A stretch of 64,000 nt of DNA from Ampelocalamus luodianensis. Taxonomy: Eukaryota; Streptophyta; Magnoliopsida; Poales; Poaceae. The notes beneath the pieces are model-generated. The model saw only the letters and a program-made list of their open reading frames with translations. It was not told where the DNA came from and made no database searches. This document shows, piece by piece, positions 44,048-55,800 of the stretch (its first letter is position 1; each line of letters starts with the position of its first letter). Location of the stretch: NCBI GenBank assembly GCA_036346255.1, contig CM070623.1, forward strand, positions 3,514,407 through 3,578,406, in the 5' to 3' direction. The position numbers and the translations under genes were made by a program.

Positions 44048-47000
44048 TGTGAGGACCCCCGGGTTATATCCGTAAGACCGAGACTAAGCAAGGTCTTATG
44101 GACATAACTCTAGGCCTCAAGTAAATGAATTCTAAGTTAACTCCCTCTAAGTGAGAAGGCTTGACTGAAACTAGAGCCCTGATGATCATGTGTACCATTC
44201 CTCTGCAAGTACTACATGATGATCGGTTCTCTAAACAATCAAAGACCACACTTAGTGAGTTAAAATGGAATTCATGAACAGCAAGCATGAGGTCATGTTG
44301 GCTCCCAAGATCAGCGACCAACATACCCAAACTCACATACAACATTGATCACATCCATACAACGTTCATACATTCATAGTTCAAAAGACATACATCAATA
44401 ATAGTCAAGTCTACAACTATTATAAGTGGCCTACCGGCCAAATTCAAATAAGATCATTAAGTAGCAGCAGAAGCAAGTAAATAAACCAAAATTCCAACAA
44501 AGGTATGCCCATAACCCATCGGCAACCGACTGGGAGTTAAATGATAGCACTACTCGTTAGCGTCGCCTAAATCGGCGCTAACGAGCTCGCCGGGTTCGAA
44601 GTCTTCCTCACTTGAAAGCCAGTAGACAAACTATCTGAGTACAAAGGTACTCGCAAGTCTTACACAAATTAAAAATTAGTTATGCTAGAGGTTGTTCCAA
44701 AGGATGGCTCATATTGGCATAGTTTTGCGAAAAGACACAACAATTGACAACCTACACATACTAGTTTTTCATTTGCCATTTTTAAATCAGATTTGAAGTA
44801 GAAGTAAATCATATGATAAAGTAATAAATTGAATAACATATGAATCAATGAAACAACAAAGTGGCAGCCCACTTTGATAAAACAAAATGCATGAACATTC
44901 CATTCATGCCGAATACCGAGTTTACCCACAATTTTAATTCCAAGTCTAACAATAAGCAGCCACAAACTCAAGTGATCGTCCATAACCGTGGACACGGCTA
45001 TTCGAATAGATTTATACCCTGTAGGGGTATACTACTTTACCCACACGACTTGATTAGCCCATAAGCCTCCAGATGCCTCCGAAAATAGCATACTTCCTAT
45101 GGTATGCCGGCCGGGGAAATCAAGATTTGGTATTTTTTTTGGCAAGAAGGTGGTATTGAGCCAGGTCCCCCTTGTGAGATGAAACCCCTAACTTAGTACA
45201 AACGACTGATAGTGCTTGCTAAGCGGGCTCACAAGTTATGTCGGACATACCGATGCAATATAAAGGGTAATTGGTGCTCAATTGCACACTATAGAACATT
45301 ACATCGGCTCCTACGAACAAATGATCACAACACAAGTGTCCTCACGCAACCATGGGACCAACCGAATAACAACTTCCCCCTACTTGACCAAATGACACCC
45401 ATATATCGCGTATGATAGCACGAGTGTTGCTTAAACCACAGGTACCCATAGTTCGGTCCTTAATTATCCAAACAAGTCCATCACTTACCCAAGCTCATGC
45501 ACAAAGACACCATCACTTGTCCAGAACAAAAACTCGATCCTTAAAATAGTTACGAAGATTTGAAACAAAAGTATATAATGAAAGTTGTGTTTATCCCATA
45601 CTTGTCGGGTTATTCCCGACAATCAGCTACCGGTTCTAGACTTGCATGGCTAAGCAAACCCGAACAATATATTTCAAACATCCTATCTCAAGCATGTGGT
45701 ACTGGAACAATTCAATATTAACCTCAATTAATAGGATATAACTAATCTACACACCACAAAAATAGCGACTTAGCAAAATAGCATGCAAGCAATTATCATT
45801 GCATCTAACTTAACAAAACTGGGATCAAATATGATGCAAAAGAAAGTTCAAATGATGCTTGCCTTGCTGGAAGCTGAGTTGCTCACTCTCAGTAGCGTAG
45901 GAGTCTATGTCAACCGCTTCGGACTCTAGAAAATTTAAAGACATCGATAAACACCGAGAATACCTCAAAAATCAAAATGCTAAAAAATGCATGATTTTTC
46001 CATAGTAGCTAAGTCATGATTTTATATGAATTTAGGTGAAAGAATTATCCCATTTGGATTTAGTATGTAGAAGTTATAGTGGTTTGAAATTCAGTTTCCT
46101 GGAAAATCCAATTTAAATACAATCGGTTACTATTTATTTAATTTAATTATTTGAGAAAAATTTGTAGAGTATTAGTGGGACAAAGGATTATATAGGTAAA
46201 TAGGGAATAATAATATAAGACCAAAATAGTTGAGTTTACCTCATTTGGAGTTTTCAAGATTTAGTTATGAATTTCTAAAATTATCAGTATTTTATAGTGT
46301 AAAGATAATTCATTTTGGGATCACTCTCCTCAAAATATAGCTTATGTGACATAGGTAAGATTGAAATCATTTTTAGAAATAAGTTCACTTAAAATGAAAA
46401 TTATCAAAAGTGGTTTCACTGTTTTTGGAGTTAAAAATAATTAGTTATGTATTTTAGAAGTTAATAGTCTTTTCTAGTTCAAAAATAACTCAGTTTTGGA
46501 TCACTCTCCTCAAACTATATTTTTAGAGATAGTGACATGTTTCAAACCTATTTTACAATAAATTTTATTAGAAATGAAATACCTACACTGGTTTTACTCC
46601 TTTTGGAGTTGAGATGAATTAGTTATACATTTTTGAAGTTATTCAATTTTTCATTGTGAATATAATTCATTTCCGATTTTCTAAAGGAATTAAACACTTT
46701 TCTTACTCACCTACAGCTAGCCGAAGAGGATGACGACTGGGACCGGGATCAAGGGTTTGACCCAGTCAATAATGACTTGGTCTGGTCGAAACAATGATGA
46801 AGGCATATTCATATGAATACATCCTCTAATCTTGAAAATGTAAATGTGTTCTAAGCATACTAAGAATACGCTTTTCCTTAAGAGAATACACATCCACTTA
46901 ACCTGTTAAGTTGTACAGGCTCACATGTCAATCATTTAATGGCCTAAACGAGTTTAAATTAATTGCTAATCAGGTTTATTACCGTGGGGCCTACATGTCA

Positions 47001-48551
47001 TAAGAACATTAAGAAATCACTTAAGTGCTTAATGGCAAGGGTTAACCTCAATTTCGCTAGCGGTTCAATGGGGCTCCCGTGCGTGGCGATGCGGTCGTGT
47101 AAGGCTAACCAGTGCAGCAGGGACTCTCCGGCTCGGGGTCGCTGGGATCCGGTGCCTGGGGACGTCGCGAATCTACTGGTGGCGATGCGGGGGCCTGAGG
47201 GGGACGGCGTCGAGCTCGTGACGGCCGAAGGCGGAGGCAAAAGGTGGTGCTCGAGGAGGGGGCGCTTCGGGCGACGATTGAGCTCGGGGAAGATGTCTTC
47301 GGTATCACTTTGTCACTAGGAATGTGAAGGAGCCAAAGATGACGCCGAAGGAGGTCAGGAATGGCCAGAACGCGGACGATGGCGCTTCACCGTGCTTGGA
47401 GAAGATTGGCTCGTGCTCCCTCGGTGACGCAACAGAGTTCAATTAGACCCGCCGATATAATCACAGACAAGATTCGATCACAAAGGTAAAGGTATCGAAG
47501 AGAATGGCTCACCGTAATGCGCACGACCTTCGTGGCCATGGCCACCGGCCGCGAAGACGAAGATGATGCGCACGGCGATTTAGTGGATGATGCTGGCTCG
47601 GACCAGCAAAAATGGAAGCGGTGAAGAGTGAGGAGTCTGGCGATGAGATCACGGGTGAAGCTCACCGAGAGGAGATGGAGCTAGAGTCTCCACCTGTTCC
47701 ATGCCTGGAAAGAGAAATGAAGGAGAGAGGAATCAATGCGGTGGTTTTGAGCGAGTCCAAGGAGGGAGAAAGAGGCGGCGTGAAGCGATGAAAGTCCTAG
47801 AGTGGTCACATTGGGCGGTGGTTGACGGCGTTGACGGAGGGAGCTCAGAGCGGAGAAGCTGCGTGGAGCTCGGCTTCTACGTGTGAGTCAACGAGAGGAG
47901 GAAGATGCTCCTGTCTCGTGTGTCTGGTATGTCAGCGGCACAAGGAGGTGCGGCTCGGGTGAGATGGTCCAGCCGAGTCGGGTTGGTGTGGTGCGAGTCT
48001 GACTCGGGTCCGGGCGCAGTGCGAGTTGGTTGGGTAGCACCAGTTTGGCTCGGGGTCAGGTCGGAGTAGGGTTAGGCTAGGGTTTGATTTTTAATTTGTT
48101 TTGACCAAACTGCAACCGATTTGACCGAGGCTTTATAAATAGAAAGAAATTTCCTAAAATCTTGAAATAAAACAGAGGGGTTCCTAGGAAGGTCTAGTGT
48201 TCATAAAAATTATTAAACCTCATTGTTCTTAATATATTTGGTATAATTCAAATTCAAACTTAGTGTATGATATTAAATTGCGTTTGAATTTTTAGAGGGT
48301 CGAATCTAGTCCCATAAATTTGGGAAAAAATATATTAGTTCATGATAATTAATATATTATTTGAATAAATTAAATCCAGATGATCTTCAATAGCATTTGT
48401 TTCAGTTTTCTTTTGGAGTTTAAATTTGTAGTGTATGTTTATAATTTGTTTGAAATTTTCCAAGTGCAATATATATTGTAAATGCTTGAAAACAATGATG
48501 CATGCTAATGATATGCATATTAATCCTCTTTATTAATTTGGGGATGTGACA
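44048..48551 (-). repeat. 3' LTR of the minus-strand Gypsy
   Basis: 4504 bp. In plus reading it starts TGTGAGGACCCCCGGG and ends TTTGGGGATGTGACA. It has the same family signature as the solo LTR at 20049-24590 (TGTCACATCCCCAA start; TTAACTCACTAAGTG block near the end). A GC-rich island lies at about 46990-48100 and the shared module at about 44980-45040. Confidence 0.93.
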
Positions 48552-48566
48552 AACCTCCCCCCTTAC
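48552..48566 (-). other. Polypurine tract of the minus-strand Gypsy
   Basis: Minus-strand TAAGGGGGGAGGTT directly before the LTR start. Confidence 0.85.
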
Positions 48567-48756
48567 AAAAGATCTCGACCCCGAGATCGCGGTGGGGTGG
48601 AAGTAGGATAGGAAGGTTCTAAAAGCGGATACAACATCTGTCATCTTGACTTCCTTCAAAGATAGTGCTAAGATATCCTAATAAGGTTACAAGGAATGGC
48701 TATTACATTTTCTTTTACATTGCTTTGACCTTTCTTTTTCTTGATTCAAAGACACT

Positions 48757-49242
48757 TCAAGTAGAAGGAAAAAGATCTGGATAGTTAGCTCGCAATTGAT
48801 CTTCACGCTCCCAAGTTGCTTCATCTTCAGTATGGTTGCTCCACTGAACCTTGATGAACTTGATGTTATGATTTCTCATTTTGCGCTCTGTTTCTTCAAG
48901 AATGCGAATCAGGTGTTTCCAATAAGAAAGATCGGGTTGCAAGTCGAGTTTTTCCAACTCAGTTTCTTCGGTTGGAATGCGAAGGCACTTATTCAATTGT
49001 GAAACATAGAACACATCATGCACATCTGAAAGTGATGGTGGCAACTCCAATTGATAGGCCACCGATCGCAGTTTTGCTAGAATCCGGAATGGTCCGACAC
49101 AGCGAGGTGCCAATTTGCCTTTGACTTGGAAACAATGTGTTCCTTTCATCTGAGAGACTTTAAGGTAGACGTGATCATCTTCCTCAAAACTCAACTTGCG
49201 ACGACGATGGTCGGCATACGACTTCTGACGAGATTGTGCCAT
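48757..49242 (-). CDS. Gypsy integrase C-terminus with chromodomain
   Basis: 161 codons: a linker (SRQKSYADHRRRKLSF), then the integrase C-terminal barrel (DHVYLKVSQMKG, KLAPRCVGPFRI, HDVFYVSQLNKCL), then a chromodomain-like end (IKFIKVQWSNHTEDEATWER). Chromodomains at this place are thought to steer integration to particular chromatin. It is open to its natural stop. It is in the same frame as the integrase core upstream but separated from it by a stop at about 49268. Confidence 0.92.
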   Translation of the reverse strand: MAQSRQKSYADHRRRKLSFEEDDHVYLKVSQMKGTHCFQVKGKLAPRCVGPFRILAKLRSVAYQLELPPSLSDVHDVFYVSQLNKCLRIPTEETELEKLDLQPDLSYWKHLIRILEETERKMRNHNIKFIKVQWSNHTEDEATWEREDQLRANYPDLFPST

Positions 49243-49269
49243 CCGAAGTCGCTCACGGATGACACGAAC

Positions 49270-49967
49270 TTATTCTTCGGCATCCTCCACCAAGGTTGGA
49301 CCATAGAATGGTCTCTCCGCGACTTCAGACCAGTTCAAGGGTGTCCTACAAGCTCTCCCATACAATGCATCGAAGGGTGACATTTGTATGCTTGATTGGT
49401 AACTATTGTTGTAGGAGAACTCCGCAAATGGTAAGCACTTCTCCCAATTCTTGCTATCGGACAACACACATGCTCGGAGAAGGTCTTCCAAGATTTGATT
49501 TACCCTCTCGGTCTGTCCATCCATTTGCGAGTGGTAAGAGGAGCTAAAAGATAGGTTGATCCCCATTGCTTGATGCAAGCACTTCCAGAAGTGAGATGTG
49601 AACTAAGGACCTCTATCTGAAACTATTACCTTTGGCACACCGTGGACACAAACGATTCTTGATATGTAAAGCTCTACTAGCTTGGCCTCGATATAGGTGG
49701 TCTTGACAGGAATGAAATGAGCAACTTTCGTTAGACGATCGACAACCACCCATATGGAATCGGACCCAGTTTGAGTCCTTGGAAGGCCGATGATAAAATC
49801 CATGCCAACTTCTTCCCATTTCCACTTGGGAATAGGCAGGGGTTGTAGAGTACCTGCTGGCTTCAAATGCTCAGCCTTGACTCTTTGGCATATATCACAC
49901 TCGACAACATATTGGGCGATTTGTCGCTTCATTTGGCTCTACCAAAACCGCTTCTTCAGATCTTGGT
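49270..49967 (-). pseudogene. Gypsy integrase zinc-binding and catalytic core (stop-interrupted)
   Basis: Reads CDICQRVKAEH (zinc finger end), VGMDFIIGLPRT (first catalytic Asp), VIVSDRGP (second Asp) and SQMDGQTERVNQ (catalytic Glu), then the YNNSYQSSIQMSPFDALYGR block. Stops interrupt it after SDRGP (about 49603) and before MKRQIAQ (FW-stop-SQ, about 49945). All lie in one frame, so point mutations rather than frameshifts broke it. Confidence 0.92.
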
Positions 49968-49972
49968 ACATC

Positions 49973-52302
49973 TGTAACACCCCAGCCCGACAAAGGCCTG
50001 GAATGCTACCAAACTAACACTACAATCATTTTAACACTGATACAATTCTCTAAAATCTGACAGAACCACCTTTTTTTAGTTACTAAACCGGAGGTCCCAA
50101 CATTTAAATGAACATAGTTAAATAATCCAACATCCAGCATAATCAAGAGAACCAAAGCTATGCTAATCATTAATATATCACCCATAGCATGCTAAACCAC
50201 CAAAGCATAAACAAAAGGACATCCATAATCCTCTAATCAACTCTATTACAAATTATTCCAAGCATAGTGAGTAATCATAAAGAATTCTTTAAACAAATTT
50301 CTCATCTACTAAATTATCATTCTATCAATTCAAATGTGAGTAGTTCGTGCCATCGTGCAACCACTCTAAGTTTTACTCCCTCCTATGCATGCCGTTCTTG
50401 TAAAGGGGTACCTAAAAACACAACAACAGCAAGAGTGAGTCCAAAGACTCAGCAAGTACAAGAAATGGCAACAATAACATAAACAATTGTAATCATCAAC
50501 ATCCATCTACAATCTCTATTATAAACATGTCATACGCTCATGCTATGCAAGATGCTTAAGTGCACTTTCTCTCTCTTTATCTTTTGCATTTTACCGGTAA
50601 TGCAAAGTATACAACCGTCGCTGCATACCCATGCCTGTGCTCGCAAGCGCAGGGACCAATTGCCTAATACTCCACAAGTAAAGGGGGCCTCAAGCCCGTC
50701 ATCTACATGACAGGGACCTCAAATCAATGCCCACACTCCATGAGTGTGGGGACCACAAGCCCGTCATATTCATGACGGGGACCTCAATCAATTGCATAGT
50801 CACCACGTGACCAAGCCTCCAATATGATAGCATGATGCACATGAACAAAACTTTACACAATCATAAATATATATTCACAACAACGTCATACATGAATAAA
50901 CTTATTCGTACTTCTAGCATTCATCATCATTGACATTCATAGCATTCTAGCATCCATGAATAGCACATATATTCATAAAACTAGCAAACATGAATAATCA
51001 CTCATGAATAACAATTAATCATATCTCAAGCGTTCACCATCCTTAATCATATATATCACACTATCAACCATGCATAGATAATATGTATCAAAATACTAGC
51101 ACTCTCTATCAAACATTCATAATTATTCTATCAATCAGAGTACTTGCCTTAACCGCGAGAGAACGGAGGATGTGAAGAGGGTGCTACCTCCGGGACCAAT
51201 CCCCCACCTAAATTCATTTAAAAGTATACTAAGACAACAGTAATGGACCAAACAATCTATATAAGCAAACACAAACTCGCAATAGTTTTTAACACAATCC
51301 CAACTCAAATTCCTAAATGTTGATCTATCCCTCTGTGGATAGTCACGTTCTAAAATTCATATCTTTTAATACAAGAGTCCAAATGAGGTGTTCTTGGACT
51401 TCCTTGAAAGTTTATCAATTTCTTCAACTAAACCTAGTTGACGAGCCTTCCTGATTCAACCTTCTAATACCCCTACCAAGCTAATTAACAGAACATCGAT
51501 TTCACGTCAAGTTCTCTGGACAGTATACTAAAACTACCATAACTTTCAGTATGGTTGTCCACATTTCACGTTCTTGAGCTTACCTGAAAGCTACGACAAT
51601 TATCTAAAACTTTCTTTATATTGAGCTCCTCTAATTTTGCCTTTAACGGATCGCTTAAATCAGATTACTAAAACGTGTCAGAATACCGACAGATTTGTAG
51701 AACAGTCACACTAATAAATTCGTAACTTTTGAACCGCCCATCCAAACGATGTGATTTTGTACTCTAAAGAAAGGTGTCGATGTTGCCTACAACTCTCTAG
51801 GAGACGGCCAGACCTGATTTCACCATTATCATCCTCAAAACAGTCGGCCACTACAGACTGCTCTAAACCGATCTAATACCGATATTACCAAAATACAATG
51901 CTATACAACTAATCGAGCGGGATTGGGGGGCTTACCCTTGGAGAACGAAATGACGAACGTGGAGATCCAGCGGGGTCCTTCCTTTCCTTCCTCTTTTCCT
52001 TATCCCCTTCTTCTTCCTTTCTTCTTCTTCCTCCCTCTCCTTCCTTTCTCCTCTTGGCATGGTAGTAGGGAAGGGGATTGTTACAGTACCCGTGTGCTAC
52101 AGTGGCAGTGTGGTACTGTAGCAGGCATGCTACAGTGGAGAATAGGGCTTTCCCCCTCCTTTTATTAGTGGCCATCCCCTCATGGGCCTCCTGGGCCATG
52201 GCCTGAGGCCCAGGCTGTCGAAAAACTGCAGAAAACCCCTTTTTCTTATATCTAGTTTCTCTTTTGAACGCTTTCTTTCTTAGAATAAATCAGAGTATTA
52301 CA
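49973..52302 (-). mobile_element. 2.3-kb solo LTR inside the Gypsy integrase
   Basis: In plus reading it starts TGTAACACCCCAGCCCG and ends CAGAGTATTACA. ACATC is duplicated exactly at 49968-49972 and 52303-52307, and the interrupted integrase frame continues on both sides. Minus orientation is inferred from an AT-rich start at 52200-52302, a TATA-like ACTAATAAAAGG near 52165, and the TTGTACTTGCTGAGTC segment (50445-50460) found near the end of other LTRs. A cluster of three small hairpins lies at 50695-50779. Confidence 0.92.
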
Positions 52303-52885
52303 ACATCTTGGTACTTCTGGGGTGTATAGAGAACTGAGAGTTGTGAGCTTCCTTGAGAATCAGCTCTCTCAAGTTGAGATCAAGTTGCACCACTATACGG
52401 TTCTCAAAACATAGGGTACCTTGTGCATCTTCTTTGAAGTATTTGGTTTTGCCTTGCTTCATTTACTCTCGGATTTGAGCCACTTCAGAGTCGGTCTTCT
52501 GGGCTTCTCTAATCTGGTCCTCTAATGTGGATTCCACATTAGGGCAGCAAGAGATCCTTCTTCAATCATCTCCAAGTGCAGGCGTTGCATTGCAACACAC
52601 AGGCCTGCCGAAAGAGGAGTTACCGACAAACAGTTGCATTGAGATTTTTTGCTCAATGCGTTGGCCACTACGTTGGCTTTCCCTGGGTGATAATGGAGTC
52701 CCATATCGTATTCTTTGATCAATTCAAGCCATCTTATTTGTCTCAAGTTCAGATCAGCTTGGGTGAAAATATATTTGAGGCTCTTATGGTTTGTGTAGAT
52801 CTCGCAACGATTACCGATGAGGTAATATCGCCAAATCTTCAAAGCATGGACTACAGCTGCAAGCTCCAAGTCATGCGTGGGATAA
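52303..52885 (-). pseudogene. Gypsy RNase H end and integrase H2C2 segment
   Basis: Frame 52522-52869 reads ELAAVVHALKIWRYYL, NHKSLKYIFTQADLNLRQ and YHPGKANVVANALSKK, the C-terminal part of the Ty3-type RNase H. Downstream in other frames follow ELILKEAHNS-like and STKMYQD-like residues of the integrase zinc domain, ending at the solo LTR insertion. The upstream part is cut off by the plus-strand Gypsy in the middle of a PTHDLELA motif. Confidence 0.9.
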
Positions 52886-55800
52886 TGTAACAGCCCTAAC
52901 TTAGGGTTTGTATTTCAAATGTAAATTATGAGGAGAAATAAAAACTTTTGATGCCTCATGAAATCATTTGAGAGTTTCTACAATTTTCCCTAGCAATTTC
53001 CAATTTTTTAGAATGTAATTCTTATGATTGGAAATTGTGGTCAGCAAATTCTTAGCTTTCAAACTTGTGATCATCTTCTGAAATTATTTTTCCTGTCATC
53101 TTGATCATCCTATCTACCTCCCTGAATTATTTCACAATTTTTAGATTTTATTTGCTATTTCAATTGGCCAAGTCAAACTAGTTGAAAATCTGGTCAAATC
53201 CTAGGTCAGCATGCTTGTGAATTTTCTGCAGAACTTTTCAGTGCATGAGAAGTTCTGGAAAATTTATGCAATGTTATTCTCTGTCTCAAGTAGCTAACGT
53301 AAAAATTTCGGAATTTTTGGAGCTCGGGATCTATCTCTAAAAATTCCCTAAACTCTCTCAGCTTTTAAAATCAAAATCAGAAAACACTGTTTGTCGGGCT
53401 CGAACCCGAGCCCGACTCAAGTCCGACCGCGCCACTTGACTCGGTCGCGTCAACTAATCGCACCGCCGGAGTCCAATCGATCGTGACCGTGCGATGCAAA
53501 TCGAACGATCCACGTTCGCGTGCGCAACCGACCTGTCCGAATGCATACATCAATCTCAACCGTCAATCTTAGATCCAATGGTCGGTGCGATGCTGATCGA
53601 GTCAAACCACCGGTTCGCACCGCTTCGTCAGTCGCTGACAGGGCGGTCCCACCTGCAGGCTATTTCCGCCACGTTGTTTCGCCAGCTCCAGCCCAACGCT
53701 CGCCCGCGCGCTCTCGCCGGCTTCGCCGCCTGCATGCATGCTGCCACCTCGCCTCACCGGTCTTTTCACCGCCCACCGCCTCACCTCGCTGCCTCCGCCT
53801 GCTCCTACAAAAGCCAACGAGGGTTTTCCCTACCTCATTTTCGTCTCCATTGCCTTTCTTCTACACTGAGCTCCAGGAGCCGTGAGCGTCGCTGCGACGC
53901 CTCCGAGCGTTTCAGCTGCTCCGGTGAGCTCCGGTCATCGCCGACCGCGTCACGGCGTGTTCCACATCCCTGGGAAGTAAACCCCTCAAGGAATTTCGGG
54001 TTTCATCGTCTGTGGAGCTGCGCGTGGACTTTCTTCTCCAAGTCCGGCCGAAACCGCCTCTTCCGCCACCGCATCCTCTCTGGTGAGCTCCAACTCGATT
54101 CCTTGCTTGGTGAGCATCATCTGGACTCCACTTTCTTTCTCCGGCCATTCACTGGTCCTCTCGGCCGCCTCAGGCTCCGGTCGTCGTTGACCACCTTGCG
54201 CCGCCGCGGGCTCTCGTCGCCGAGCCACTCCGGTGCCTCTCCGTCGTCGCCAAGCACACCGGTGAGTTCCTGGTAACTCACTGATGCCCATGCGCGCGCT
54301 AATTCTTGTTGTCTACCTCTCTGGTGCAGCCGCACCTTGTCGCCCCCACTACCGGCCGCCGTGCTCCGTCGCCGCGCCGCCACAGTGCTTCTCCGGCGAA
54401 CCCGCGACCACCCTTAGCTTCAGTAACCCCTGGGTGATCCATTTTGGCCGTCGCACAGCCCGCGCCGCCACTCCTTCACCGCGCGAATCCAGTCGAGCGC
54501 GAGACTCTCTGTTCTTGATTGTGTACCTCTCATGCATGCAGCGGTGGGGCCCTCCTTCAAAACCAGTTCTTTAGTCTCTAATCATGATTAGGAATGTTCT
54601 TCAGTTCACTCTCTTGCTTTATTAAAAGTTGGGATTGGAAGTTTGAAAGTGTTTTAGTGTGTTCTCTGAATTTGTCACCTGTTGACGGTTCTGTTGTCGG
54701 TGGCTAAATTCTAGTTTCATGCTTATGCTTTGGATTCTTGTTTAGTGCTAGTTGGCTCCCTTTTGTTGTGGTGGTTAGCATGAAATCAGTTAGTTAGTAT
54801 CTTTAAGTTTCAAAGCTCTTGTTGACATGTTTGATCATAAGGGATAGTTAGCTGTTCATTTTATTGTCTCTGTACTTTTGAGTTGTCAGTGCTATAAGAT
54901 TTGGTGTAGTAGCCGCATGCTGAAACTTGTTAGCCTTGCAAAATCTTGGTGTGATGCTTAGGGGTTTGAATAGCTGAGCATCCTTAGCATCCTATCTTAG
55001 GTAGAAGATTTTTGTTTAGCATCTCATAGTTGGATACTTGACTGGTTAGTGTTGTCAATAGCTTTTTGTAGGTTCTGTAATATCAGCTAATAATGGTTGA
55101 GTTAGAGAAACTAGCTGTTTTTGATATATTAACTTGTTGATTAAATAATATATGTGCACACAATCACCATCAAAGTCTGTTGAAAGATTAAAGCATATAA
55201 GAAGATTGATTTTGTGGTTAACCTGATAAATAAGTGAGTGGGTAGATCTATCACTTGAAAGCATGTCTCTTTGAAGCATCTCTGTAGCAGTTATTTGTTA
55301 CTCCTTTTGTGATGGTCTAGCCTTTGTGTATAAATTGGTGTTTGTGTTTAATTTGTGAGTTTTGCCGGTGTTATTCGTTCTTATTCGCTGTTTTGTTCAA
55401 TCGTTAGGATTCGATATTTGCGGCAACCCTGAGAACGATCCTCCGCAACATATTGAGCAACAACAGCCAGGCAAGCAGTTTGATCATGATAATCCTAGTA
55501 TTTTAAAGTCTAATATTTTGTTTCAGCTGTATGTATGCATTGCTTAATTTGTGTTAAATTGATTAGTTAAATCCGTAGTGCATATCCACGTAGACAAAAT
55601 ATTGATCTCTACTACACGAGCCTAGGTTATTTCTTTGTGATTAGAGGTCGCTGGATGATCTCTTGTCACTTAGTAGATCCGGGTCAACTTGCTTAGACAT
55701 GCTTAGCTATCGTTAGAACTGGGCTGTTATCGACTTTAGTCGGTAACCTTGATCACACAAATTTATTATAACTTTATGTTTCAGCATTTCTGCTATGTTT

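Larger units (their letters stand above)
44048..52885 (-). mobile_element. Chromodomain Gypsy retrotransposon (Tekay/Del-like), 3' half
   Basis: Minus strand. The 3' LTR (44048-48551) is followed inward by a polypurine tract, the chromodomain/integrase end, the integrase core, then RNase H, the Gypsy order (RT-RNase H before integrase). The integrase is split by a solo LTR (49973-52302), and the RNase H end is cut by the plus-strand Gypsy at 52886. The remaining RT, protease, gag and 5' LTR must lie right of the window. The integrase frame has several stop codons, so the element is dead. Confidence 0.92.

Noticed and set aside
50641..50790. CRISPR-like spaced palindromes
   Set aside because: The repeats are not identical, spacers are related to each other, and the context is a plant LTR.
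53494..54276. 260-codon frame in the plus Gypsy 5' LTR
   Set aside because: The 3' LTR copy is shifted and broken; composition-driven frame in an LTR island.
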